Source of the DNA: Vanilla planifolia
Taxonomy: Eukaryota > Streptophyta > Magnoliopsida > Asparagales > Orchidaceae
DNA length: 64,000 nt
Assembly (NCBI GenBank): GCA_023846275.1
Contig: CM043875.1
Location: 26,421,470-26,485,469 of the forward strand
Direction: 5' to 3'
Shown here piece by piece: positions 38,665 to 48,582 of the stretch. Position 1 is the stretch's first letter, and each line of letters opens with the position of its first letter. A model generated the notes under the pieces. That model was not told the origin of the DNA, ran no database searches, and saw only the letters and a list, made by a program, of their open reading frames with translations. The position numbers and the translations under genes were made by a program.

Positions 38665-40145
38665 TGATGTAGTAACATTTAGTACATCATGCAAATGTTT
38701 CACTTAGAGGTGTACTAGTCCTATTCAGACCCAGAGCCATGCTAGGATTGGCTCATTTACTTCTAATTAGTCTCTATTATTATTATCATTACAGGGCTCA
38801 ATTACAACTAGCTATTGTTCGTTACATATTTCAATTTATTTTCAACACTTCATTAAGTTATTTGTATCTAAACTTTAGTTCAAATCATTTGAAGAATGAT
38901 TAGTAGCTTTTTGAATATTTTTAGTTTTAAATTTAATACAATAAATTCTTTTGGCAATTTTGTAATTTTGTCAAAGCAAAATTTGGTTAAAATTTGGTTA
39001 AAATGGCTTAAAACTAAGTTTTGGGTTTTTTTCCTCCTCATCCACCATCTGCTGCTAACTACTACCTTTATTGGTACCATCAGCAACCACAGTCTCCACT
39101 CCATAGTCTCTTATCCGCTTGACCTGCATCAAACTTTGACCTGGTCACTTGCTCACTTGCTCAACTCATGTCAACCTTGAACTCGATAACCTGCTAGACC
39201 CTTACAGACCTGATCTATGAATGCATTGACCTATTAATTTGGGTTGATTCTCTCCAACCCACAACAACCCAAAAGTAGATCTGAAGCATTAATGCCTCTC
39301 CACCTAGACTGCCTGTCAAAACTAGAACCCAAACAACATATCTATTTGGGAACTACTTAATATAGTTAATTTTATAGTTTTTAAGTAACTTTTTTTTCAA
39401 TTTTAGGGCAAAAATTCAAAGTATTTATTTTGTAATTTGTGGTGACTTTTGAAATTCTAAAATATCTTTTAGAATTCTAAAAATATGTCCCTTAGTATTA
39501 TAAAAATATCATTTTATATTCCTAAGTTAACAAATTACTATTGCATATTTGAGATATCTATAAAGAGAGACTCATTATATTATAAGTGATGAACTTTTGA
39601 AAAAAGTAATGAAGTAATGTCGCCAAGCTTGTGTGAAATAGGCATGTTGCGTGCAAAAAATTCAATGATGTGATTCTGGAGGTGCTTAGGAAGATGAGCG
39701 AGAGTCTTAAAATAGGAGATCTCTATCTATTATTAGCCAAAAAAGAGCATCAAATCATTAGAAAAGTTTTTAGTCATTTTATTTCATATTTCAAAACATT
39801 TAATCATCATGTTCAATTTTTTAGTTTGTGCATGTGATCGTTTGATTTTTTGTTTTACATCTACAAACTCCACTTATGTATGTACCTTGTCACTTCACCA
39901 ACAACATGAATACTTAGGTTTATGTTGTTTAAACTACTTTTTCTTAGGTTGAGATCTCTTATATTAAAGTTAGTGTAAGTCTTTATCTTCTAAGAAAGTT
40001 CTTACTTTCCTAATAATCTTAAGAGTTTTTATTCTAAACTAATAATACCTTTGGGTAGGTTTTTATACAAATATATTACTTAAACTTTAACACGTCTTAA
40101 TTATCTATGAGCTAAAATAAAGTTTAGTATTTCATCCTACATCTA
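38665..40145 (+). repeat. Left LTR of the old chromovirus
   Basis: Starts TGATGTAGTAACATTTAGTA and aligns with the right copy starting at 48,441 (TGACACAGTAGCATCTAGTA) through shared blocks such as TTTAGTTCAAATCATTT and GGCTTAAAACT/GTCTTAAAATT. A TATA-like TCTATAAAGAGAGA near 39,550 corresponds in position to CTATATAAGGGGGA in the young LTR. It ends near CCTACATCTA, four bases before the primer site. Internal stretches rich in GACCTG and CTCAACC look like a CpG-depleted form of the GC-rich tract in the young LTR. Confidence 0.75.
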
Positions 40146-40148
40146 CTT

Positions 40149-40160
40149 TGGTATTAAAGC
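40149..40160 (+). other. Degenerate primer-binding site (old element)
   Basis: TGGTATTAAAGC matches the iMet-tRNA primer site TGGTATCAGAGC at 10 of 12 positions, with both changes being transitions. It lies three bases after the LTR end. Confidence 0.75.
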
Positions 40161-40394
40161 ATGATTAGTTTTAGGAACTTATATGCTTTTAAATTTATTA
40201 TTAAATAGTCATCTTTTAACCTTGTGTATTTGTTTTTAATTTCTAGAAGTTAATTTATATATACATATATAACTCTTATTTTCATGTTTGATGCTATAAC
40301 ATCTATTTAATTATATTATCTCTTATTATTATATTTTTAGATTTATTTTTTTAAAGATCTTAAATTAAGCATTTTGTTTTCAACCCAATAGTTT

Positions 40395-41570
40395 ATGACC
40401 ACTAGGTCCAAAAAAATAGAATGTTTGATTCTTGACCATCAATAATCAACTATGGATCCAATAATAGAACATGCAATTCTAGAATTAATTCATTTGATGC
40501 AAGATCTAAAAGCAATATTAGAAACATGTATAGACCAATTAGAACAACATAGAGATAGAAGATTAAATGGAATTCATATATCAAGTCTATGACAAGTGAC
40601 TCAAAATTTAGGAAAATATCCTCTAAAAATGAGCCTAACCAACTAGAACATCAATTTAGGTCTCAAGCTACTTCACATACTCATGATAGAAGACATAATA
40701 GGGATGATGATTACCAAGTTAATATGGTTAAATTAGAAGCCCTTATATTTGATGGTAACATAAACCCTAGAGCATATTAAGATTAAAAAACATAAATGGA
40801 TTATTATTTTGACTTGTATAAACTTAGTGGAATTGAAAGTATCAATTTATAAAAACTAGGCCCACACTACATGCTAAATTATTTACACACATATTAGAAA
40901 AGTAATATCTTCACAAAGATTGACCATTACCTTAATCATGAGAAGAACTTAAGATTCATCTATGAGCCAAATTTGTACTCACTTCTTATTCAGGTGAATT
41001 TTTGCATAAATGATAGTGTTTATCCCAAGGTTCAAAGATTGTTGCTAAGTACATTACTAAATTTAAAAATTATATGCTTAGATGTGGTGTATAAGAGTTA
41101 GATCGAGTAATATTATCTCAATTTTGAGCTGGGCTTAGAGAGCCTATTCAAGCTGAGTTATACTTAAAAAATATTATTAGTTTAGAAAAACATATAAAGT
41201 AACCCGTGAGGTAGAAAAATTTAGAAGATCGATTACCCATAAGAGTGAGATACCTTTATCCACTTCTCGTCCACAAACTCGTACCACCACTTCTACTATT
41301 CATAGTACTTCTACTCCACGAGAAACCTATGCCCCTCCACCCATACCACTAATGCATTAAATTTAACCCTCAGACAAATCATCTACTAGTTTAAGAGTTA
41401 AGTGTTAGCATTGTCACAGAAAAGGTATGTCATAGCCCAATGTTTTAAGAGACCTCTACACAAACATAAAAGTACACATAGAAGAAAGCATTGAAGTTAA
41501 GAAAGAAGTGGTTATGCAGCTAGATGAAGAGGTTGAAAAAGAGTTATAAGCATTAGGTAAAAGTCTTTAT
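40395..41570 (+). pseudogene. gag remnant of the old chromovirus
   Basis: Starts with ATGACCACTAGG, the counterpart of the young gag start. Recognisable pieces include KLEALIFDGNINPRAY (about 40,727-40,776), equal in position to the FEGSLNPKEY segment of the intact gag, and a FELGLES-F-L block near 41,120. A degenerate zinc-knuckle trace lies near 41,405-41,450. Several stops and frame changes; no function expected. Confidence 0.65.
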
Positions 41571-41629
41571 TATATTAGATCACTCTTAGTATTGTGAAAT
41601 GCACTTTAACTATACCAAGACCATCTAAT

Positions 41630-42151
41630 GATTGGTAATAAACTAATATATTTAATATCTTTATTAGAGTTAAAGGTCAACTTTATAAGATTATTGTAGA
41701 TAATAGTACCTGTATGAATGCCATAATACAAAATACTGCAAAAAGGATAATTTTAACACTCAGAGACCATCCACACTCATATATTGTATCTTGGATTAAC
41801 AAAATTTCAATTTTCAAACAACAAAGATATGTTCCTTTCAATATGTTGAGCAATTATAGTATGAGTAAGTAGTCTTATTTTAGGAAGGTCTTGATTATAC
41901 GATCAAGATGTTACCATAAATAGAATAGCTAATATATATACTTTTATATTTAAAGAAAAGAAGATCATGTTATACCCTTCACCTCTCTTGAAAAAAATTT
42001 CTAACCCAAATACTCCAAAAAAAAGATAAAAGAAAAGAAAAATTACTTATTATTAATTCATTAGTTGAGCTTAAGGGGGATATAGCCAGTTGTAAAGTTA
42101 CATGATTTGTAACAATTAAGAAAGCCTTTATTGGTGTACCTATACCACCAC
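41630..42151 (+). pseudogene. Protease remnant of the old chromovirus
   Basis: Contains IIVDNSTCMNAI (near 41,690), the counterpart of the VIDSGSSINAI active site in the young copy; the catalytic Asp is kept, but the triad reads DNS instead of DSG. It is followed by YIVSWINK near 41,785. Reading then continues through stops to VPIPP at 42,136-42,150, where the young element cuts in. Confidence 0.7.
42147..42151 (+). repeat. Target site duplication, left copy (ACCAC)
   Basis: The five bases before the left LTR are ACCAC, identical to those right after the right LTR at 47,417-47,421. This is the expected length for Ty3/gypsy integration and fixes both LTR ends. Confidence 0.95.
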
Positions 42152-43276
42152 TGATGAGGACATCATGTTCGAGAAGGACTTTCGACGTCCAAGGACCTGG
42201 TCTTGAGAAAAAAAAAAAAAAAAAAAAAGCAAGGCCAAAATCACTATTCCTGCCACCGACTGCCGCCTCCGCCGCAGCCTCCGCCGCAACCTCCGCCGCC
42301 ACAGTGAACCGCCCGCCGCCGTTTCGAACCGCTCGTGCCCGAACCGCTGTGCAAGAGTCCAGCCAGGCGCCTACCCAAGCTACCCACAGGATGACCCACG
42401 ACCTGTGACCCGCGCCGACCCACGCCAGCCCGCACCGACCCGCGACCTGTGACCCGCGCCGACCCGCGCCGACCCGCGCTAGCCCGCACCGACCCGCACC
42501 GCCGCCGCCACCGCCGTCGCCGCGCCTCCAGCCATCTGAAATTAGGATGAATGAACTTAATTTTCATTATTTTTCTCAGATTTCTAGGAGTCTATTTGTA
42601 ATTTTTAGGTGACTTTTAGTTTACCCACGTGTCCTTTAGTATTCCCATGTTATGAGTCAAAATGTCTTTTGTACCCTTATAGATTCCTATATAAGGGGGA
42701 GTCCTCTTCTGTTGTAGGGATATTGGATAGTTAATGCAAGCTTTTTGAGTGTTCTTTGCTTCCATTCTGAGTTCGTGAGTGCTCTGAGTGTCTTTGGCGT
42801 GCCGACTCGTCAAAGCTCTGATACTGGGAGGAGGGACGCGAGGTCCAAGTGGTGAGACGCCACTCCAGTCTATCATCTTCCTTCACCGCTCAACCATCTT
42901 CAAGTTGAAATTTTTGGTTTTTCCTCGTCTTCCTTTTTACGAGTAATTTCTATTCCTAGATTATTAATTTGTCTTCAATATATTTTCATTCTGCGAAGTG
43001 CAACTTTTACTACAAATTATATTTTAAGTTCAACTGGTACTTAACCAATCTAAGTACTCCCCATTTCTGCGTGTTTGAAAGTGTGTAGCCGTAATCGATT
43101 TAGCGACTTCTTAGCCGCTATCGATCCTAAGTTTAGTTAGGATTCATTGGTTGGTGCCTTTTGCGTTCAACCCTCATCGTATCTAGGTGTGTGTCCCTTA
43201 GGGAGATGGCCCTGCTCTTTGTTGTGCATCAGTCACGAATTTTCTAACTAAGCAAATTTCGTCTAGTCCTACATCA
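42152..43276 (+). repeat. 5' LTR of the young chromovirus
   Basis: 1,125 bp from TG to CA. Parts in order: a 56-bp head; an A tract at 42,208-42,228; a GC-rich section (42,240-42,535) made of GCCGCC repeats and a tandem GACCCGCGCC array; an AT-richer section with the TATA box; and a tail ending CTAGTCCTACATCA. The GC-rich section stands out sharply from the AT-rich surroundings. Confidence 0.95.
42685..42702 (+). promoter_or_regulatory. LTR promoter TATA box
   Basis: CCTATATAAGGGGGAG in the 5' LTR is a good TATA box with a G-rich 3' flank; the same string is at 46,825-46,842 in the 3' LTR. Transcription of the element should start about 30 bp downstream, which would define the U3/R border. 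Confidence 0.7.
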
Positions 43277-43280
43277 CATT

Positions 43281-43292
43281 TGGTATCAGAGC
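43281..43292 (+). other. Primer-binding site, tRNA-iMet
   Basis: TGGTATCAGAGC, complementary to the 3' end of initiator methionine tRNA and the standard plant chromovirus primer site, lies four bases after the 5' LTR. Confidence 0.95.
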
Positions 43293-43343
43293 AGATTATT
43301 CGATTCCTTGTGAGCTCCACACACACATTTTACGAAAACGTTT

Positions 43344-44570
43344 ATGCGAACTAGATCTGGTAGGGAATATATAATGGATAATCAATTTGAACAACTCATG
43401 GAACAGATGCGAAAAATGCAATTAGCTATACAGGATCTATCAACTCAAACAAATGCAAGACTCAATCGATTAGAACGAAATCAAGTGGAACCAGAAATTA
43501 TTGAAGAAGAAATACTACAACCCCCTAGACTTAGAGTCACACCGACACAACAACGTAGAATGGAACCAGAGATAATAGAAGAAGGAAGCGACTATCAATC
43601 AACAATACCCCCACATAGACACAGAAACCGGACCGAAAATGACAATGACCAATTACTCAGATCAATCAAATTCGAAATCCCTAGTTTTGAAGGTTCCCTT
43701 AACCCTAAAGAATATTTAGAATGGGAAGCCGCTATAGACAAATATTTTCAATGGTTTAGACTTACGGAAGATAGAAAGGCATTATTTGCTAAAATGAAAT
43801 TATCTAAGCAAGCACGACTCTATATGGAAGCTGTAGATAATGATAATTTGCAAAGAAACTCGCCGCCAATTGAAACTTGGAATGAACTTAAAAGAGCCCT
43901 TAGGCAGAAATATGTTCCAAGAACTTATAAAAATCAATTATTGGACCAATGGCAACGTCACACACAAGGAGGAAAATCAATAAATGAATATATCGCCAAA
44001 TTCGATGAATATCATCTCAGATATGGAATAGATGAAGACCCATCTATGACTCTCTCCCGATTTCGTGCTGGACTTAGGGAAGATCTACAAAGAGAACTTT
44101 TAATTCGTGGCGTAGAATCCCTACCCAAAGCCTATAGAATAACTAGCGAAATAGAGCGCTTACAAAAGACCTATCATACAAAGAAGTTTGAACCCAAACC
44201 TATACCTAAATACTCTAATAATGGATCATCTACTAGCCGTACCCAGCCTACTACCGCCATAAAACCCAATCCAACCACCACAAGACCTAAAGAAATAACT
44301 TGCTATAAATGTAATGGAAAAGGACATGTAGCAGCCCAATGTCCCACCAGGATAAACTACTTAGGAGAAGGTGAAAGTGAGGAACCTGAAATAGACACCG
44401 AGGAGATAACAGAATACAACCCAGATAGTGATCTTGCTAATGAATATTATGAAGATGAAGAAGACAACCCAGGGGAAGAAACTCTAGCCGTAGTCAGATG
44501 CACCCTTACTCAACCAAAATTAGTGAAGACTGGAGAAGAACTGCAATCTTTCATACTTTCATTAAAATAG
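43344..44570 (+). CDS. gag: Chromovirus Gag polyprotein, intact
   Basis: A 408-residue Gag, the structural protein of the virus-like particle that packages element RNA. Residues 15-45 look like a short coiled coil. The segment EPEIIEE occurs twice (residues 49-55 and 74-80), suggesting a small internal duplication. Residues 107-255 form the retrotransposon gag capsid domain (FEGSLNPKEYLEWE, QWQRHTQGGKSINEY, SRFRAGL). A CCHC zinc knuckle follows (C320, C323, H328, C333), then an acidic tail. Nothing interrupts the frame. The downstream protease frame starts before this one ends and is shifted by one base. In related elements gag and pol are usually a single frame, so the shift is probably a small deletion in the AAAA run near 44,515. 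Confidence 0.93.
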   Translation: MRTRSGREYIMDNQFEQLMEQMRKMQLAIQDLSTQTNARLNRLERNQVEPEIIEEEILQPPRLRVTPTQQRRMEPEIIEEGSDYQSTIPPHRHRNRTENDNDQLLRSIKFEIPSFEGSLNPKEYLEWEAAIDKYFQWFRLTEDRKALFAKMKLSKQARLYMEAVDNDNLQRNSPPIETWNELKRALRQKYVPRTYKNQLLDQWQRHTQGGKSINEYIAKFDEYHLRYGIDEDPSMTLSRFRAGLREDLQRELLIRGVESLPKAYRITSEIERLQKTYHTKKFEPKPIPKYSNNGSSTSRTQPTTAIKPNPTTTRPKEITCYKCNGKGHVAAQCPTRINYLGEGESEEPEIDTEEITEYNPDSDLANEYYEDEEDNPGEETLAVVRCTLTQPKLVKTGEELQSFILSLK

Positions 44571-44822
44571 GAGAAAAGGTTTGCAAAGTAGTAATCGATA
44601 GTGGGAGCAGTATTAATGCCATTTCTACAGATTCGGTGACCAAACTTGGCCTAATTACGACCCCACATCCCCACCCTTACACTGTCTCATGGATTAACGA
44701 GACATCTATTCCAGTTAAAGTATAATGTGTAGTTCCTTTAGCATTTGGACAATATTCAGAAGATATAGTTTGTGACATAGTCCCAATGCAAGTAGGAAGT
44801 ATCATTTTAGAGAAACCATTTA
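44498..44822 (+). pseudogene. Chromovirus aspartic protease, broken
   Basis: Retropepsin-type protease that would cut the polyprotein. The active-site stretch VVIDSGSSINAI is intact (44,591-44,626), followed by YTVSWINETSIPVKV. A TAA stop at 44,723-44,725 ends the frame, and protease-like sequence (CDIVPMQVGSIIL) continues in the same frame after it. Coding resemblance stops near 44,820, where the deletion junction to integrase lies. Relative to gag the frame is shifted, so translation would need frameshifting or would not occur. Confidence 0.85.
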
Positions 44823-46317
44823 TGGTAATAAACGATTATATGATAAAGAAGGTTATCTATTTTATAATCAGAAATTATGCATTCCTAAAACCTCATTAAG
44901 AGACTTTCTTATTTGGGAAATACATGCGGGAGGTTTAGCTGGCCACTTTGGAAGAGATAAGACTATATCAGCCGTAGAATATAAGTTTTATTGGCCTGGA
45001 TTAAAACGACAAGTGGCTAGAATAGTGGCAGGCTGTAGGAACTGTTTAGTTTCCAAACTTCGGAAACAAAATACTGGACTATATATGCCTTTACCCGTCC
45101 CATCGAGACCTTGGGAAGACATTTCAATGGATTTCGTGCTAGGATTACCTAAGACGACAAGGCGATTTGATTCAATCTTTGTAGTCGTCGATAGATTCAC
45201 TAAGATGGCTAGGTTTGTTCCATGTTATAAGACCTCAGATGCATCTCATATTTCTAGACTTTTCTTTGACGAAATTGTCAAAATACATGGAGTACCTAAG
45301 ACCATAGTATCTGATAGAGATGTTAGGTTCACATCACATTTTTGGAGAACTTTATGGCAATCATTAGGAACAAAACTGAAATTCTCCACAGCTCATCATC
45401 CACAAACTGATGGCCAAACTGAAGTTGTCAACCGAAGTTTAGGAAACTTATTAAGAAGTTTAGTTGGTGATAACGTTAAAAATTGGGACCTACTTTTACC
45501 AAGAATAGAATATGCTTATAATAGCTCAGTCAATAGAACAATTGGAATAAGCCCGTTCGAGGCCTATAACGGTTATAAGCCCCATAGTCCTATAGACTTA
45601 ATTCCTTTACCTACACATACTCGTTCATCAGAATCAGCCATAGAATTTGCCGAACATATAAGAAATATTCATAAAAGTATAAAAGAAAAAATTAATCTAA
45701 GCAATGAAACATATAAAAAATTGGCTGATTCACATAGAAAGAACAAGGAGTTTTCTGTGGGAGATTTTGTCATTATACGTGTGAGGCCTGAGAGGTTTCC
45801 TCCAGGAACATTAAGAAAGTTGCATGCAAAGGGCATCGGACCTTTTAGAATCATAACTAAAATTAGCCCGAACGCGTACACTTTAGAGTTGCCAGACGAT
45901 TATGGAGTTAGCAACACTTTCAATATCTCAGACTTGGTGGCTTACAAGGAGCCAGTTGAAATACCTAGTGAGCCGTTTGAGCCTGAATCTACTGCCCTTG
46001 TGAGTGAACCTCTACCCGAGTGTCCACAGGCCTGTTTTAAGAAATCTAGTGAGCAGATTGAAAAAATTATTGATGATAAAATTACTAACACTAGGAATAA
46101 ACAATATCGGAAATATCTTGTACATTAGAAAGACAGGTTAAACGAAGATGACACTTGGATATCTCGAGAGGAGCTTCATCGTTTGAACCCTGGAGCACTT
46201 GAAGACTATGAGAGGGCCAGAGATTACTCATCAAAGCTGAGTTTTTCCCACCCCAAGGGAAATGATGAGGACATCATGTTCGAGAAGGACTTTCGACGTC
46301 CAAGGACCTGGTCTTGA
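44812..46317 (+). pseudogene. Chromovirus integrase with chromodomain, one stop
   Basis: DDE integrase that would insert the element DNA. The frame is open from the deletion junction. The zinc-binding domain shows H-x6-H (EIHAGGLAGHF) and CRNC. Counting from the Met at 45,013, the catalytic residues are Asp40 (SMDF), Asp101 (VSDRD) and Glu137 (GQTEVV), with the canonical 35-residue gap between the last two. The GPY/F-like region (KGIGPFRII) follows, then the chromodomain (IIDDKI near 46,065-46,082; TWISREELHRL). A TAG stop at 46,126-46,128 falls inside the chromodomain where family members usually have Trp. Beyond it the frame stays open through the purine tract into the 3' LTR, to TGA at 46,315-46,317. 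With RT deleted and this stop present, the copy makes no functional pol. Confidence 0.9.
46255..46262 (+). other. Polypurine tract
   Basis: AAGGGAAA directly precedes the 3' LTR start, the position where plus-strand DNA synthesis is primed. It is short, and also codes for the end of the polyprotein. Confidence 0.75.
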
Positions 46318-47416
46318 GAAAAAAAGAAAAAAAGAAAAAAAGAAAAAAAAAAAAAAAAAAAAAAAAAAAACAAGGCCAAAATCACTATTCCTGCCACCGA
46401 CTGCCGCCTCTGCCGCAGCCTCCGCCGCAACCTCCGCCGCCACAGTGAACCGCCCGCCGCCGTTTCGAACCGCTCGTGCCCGAACCGGATCCGGGTTTGC
46501 CCGAACCGCTGTGCAAGAGTCCAGCCAGGCGCCTACCCAAGCTACCCACGACCTGTGACCCGCGCCGACCCACGCCAGCCCGCACCGACCCGCGACCTGT
46601 GACCCGCGCCGACCCGCGCCAGCCCGCACCGACCCGCACCGCCGCCGCCACCGCCGTCGCCGCGCCTCCAGCCATCCGAAATTAGGATGAATGAACTTAA
46701 TTTTCATTATTTTTCTCAGATTTCTAGGAGTCTATTTGTAATTTTTAGGTGACTTTTAGTTTACCCACGTGTCCTTTAGTATTCCTATGTTATGAGTCAA
46801 AATGTCTTTTGTACCCTTATAGATTCCTATATAAGGGGGAGTCCTCTTCTGTTGTAGGGATATTGGATAGTTAATGCAAGCTTTTTGAGTGTTCTTTGCT
46901 TCCATTCTGAGTTCGTGAGTGCTCTGAGTGTCTTTGGCGTGCCGACTCGTCAAAGCTCTGATACTGGGAGGAGGGACGCGAGGTCCAAGTGGTGAGACGC
47001 CACTCCAGTCTATCATCTTCCTTCACCGCTCAACCATCTTCAAGTTGAAATTTTTGGTTTTTCCTCGTCTTCCTTTTTACAAGTAATTTCCATTCCTAGA
47101 TTATTAATTTGTCTTCAATATATTTTCATTCTGCGAAGTGCAACTTTTACTACAAATTATATTTTAAGTTCAACTGGTACTTAACCAATCTAAGTACTCC
47201 CCATTTCTGCGTGTTTGAAAGTGTGTAGTCGTAATCGATTTAGCGACTTCTTAGCCGCTATCGATCCTAAGTTTAGTTAGGATTCATTGGTTGGTGCCTT
47301 TTGCGTTCAACCCTCATCGTATCTAGGTGTGTGTCCCTTAGGGAGATGGCCCTGCTCTTTGTTGTGCATCAGTCACGAATTTTCTAACTAAGCAAATTTT
47401 GTCTAGTCCTACATCA
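46263..47416 (+). repeat. 3' LTR of the young chromovirus
   Basis: 1,154 bp, nearly identical to the 5' LTR. Differences: a longer, G-interrupted A tract (46,317-46,370); a 22-bp insert with GGATCCGGG near 46,488; loss of about 12 bp and 10 bp in the GC-rich array; and about eight transitions, for example at 46,786, 47,081 and 47,091. Confidence 0.95.
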
Positions 47417-47421
47417 ACCAC
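47417..47421 (+). repeat. Target site duplication, right copy (ACCAC)
   Basis: Partner of the ACCAC at 42,147-42,151. The old element resumes at this point. Confidence 0.95.
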
Positions 47422-48440
47422 TTATAATCAAACCCTTGTTAAAAGAATTTATAAGCATATTTCTCAATGACTTACCATATAAACTATAATATTTGAGAGA
47501 TATTTAATATATTATAGATCTACTTTTTGATGTTTCATTAGCATATTATCAAGTAAATCTATTAGTTCAACTAAAACATAAAATCTTACCAACTTATCAT
47601 CCTTAAAAAGATGAACAAAAAGTAGTTAAAAAAACTTAAACCATCTTTTTTTTAGCTTATTAAGGGAAAATGTTGCAACTTGGGATTCTTTATTGTCGTA
47701 CTTTGAATTTATTAATCAAATAACAAGTTTAAATTCTTTTGAAATTTATTTTGAAAATCATTATAGGAGTTTTATTGATTTGATTTTATTACTTTATGAC
47801 TTTTGTACTTTTAATTCTATTTAGTCTTTTGCTTATCAAATTTTATCATTATGTCAATACATTATCAAACAAATTAATTTAAATAATAAAATATATAAAT
47901 GACTAGCAAATGCTTATAGATAACTTTGAGAATTTATTGATGGTGCTTATGTGATGATCTATGTTAGGTTTAAAAGATTCTCACCAGGAACACTTAGGAG
48001 ATTATATTCTTATGGTGCTAGACTATTTAGAATTATTAAAAAACTAGGTATAAATATATATGTTTTGGATTTACCCAAAGATTATGAAACAAGTGATAAA
48101 TTTAACATTTAGGATCTTTTACCTTACAGGGAATCACGCCCAATACCTAATGAACATTTTGAGCCTTCACTATCATTGTCGAGTAAACTTGTCCCACCAA
48201 TTCATTTATCCCCATCTAATGAGTTGAGAGATCAAGTGGAGAAAATCTTAGATGATCAAACAATCTTCACATAGGATCAAGCACAACAAAGCTTTTTGGT
48301 ATGTAGGTGATGCCATTCTGTCTTCATCGATACTTGGATTATTAAGGAGGAGCTTCACTGCCTAAACCTGAAGGTGTTAGAACAGTATTAGAGATTTCAT
48401 TTTGGTCCATAGAGTTGAGCACTTTTCTATCTAGAGAGAA
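47417..48440 (+). pseudogene. Right half of old chromovirus pol
   Basis: Resumes at KPLLKEFISIF and NDLPYKL, the usual start of the RT region, then jumps to integrase (YHP-KDEQKVVKK near 47,592). The integrase C-terminus follows with SPGTLRRLY (47,975-48,005) and LDLPKDYETSDKFNI, then a chromodomain trace (VEKILDDQTIF near 48,236; WIIKEELHCLNL near 48,335). It matches the young integrase domain for domain. Several stops and at least one frame change. Confidence 0.8.
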
Positions 48441-48548
48441 TGACACAGTAGCATCTAGTACATCATATAGAGATTTTACTTGGAGGCATACTAATCCTAT
48501 TCAATCTTAGAGTTGGGCTAAGATTGCTTCATCTACTTCTCATTAGTC

Positions 48549-48582
<34 letters not shown>

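Larger units (their letters stand above)
42152..47416 (+). mobile_element. Young chromovirus (Ty3/gypsy) lacking RT and RNase H
   Basis: A 5,265-bp element with LTRs at 42,152-43,276 and 46,263-47,416 (both TGATGAGG...ACATCA), flanked on both sides by ACCAC. It has an iMet primer site, an intact 408-residue gag, a broken protease, an integrase with HHCC and D-D-E residues plus a chromodomain, and a purine tract. A deletion joins the protease end to the integrase start near 44,805-44,835, removing RT and RNase H, so the copy cannot be autonomous. By eye the two LTRs differ at about eight single bases in roughly 1.08 kb, all transitions, plus a few indels in the low-complexity part. That implies recent insertion. 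Confidence 0.93.

Noticed and set aside
42244..42567. Arg/Gly-rich ORFs on both strands in the young LTR (also 46,231-46,707)
   Set aside because: By-products of the GCCGCC and GACCCGCGCC tandem tract; they run across repeats and have no start context or family features.
42616..42876. 86-residue minus-strand ORF repeated at 46,756-47,016
   Set aside because: It is present twice only because it lies in both LTRs. It crosses the LTR TATA box in antisense and resembles no protein.
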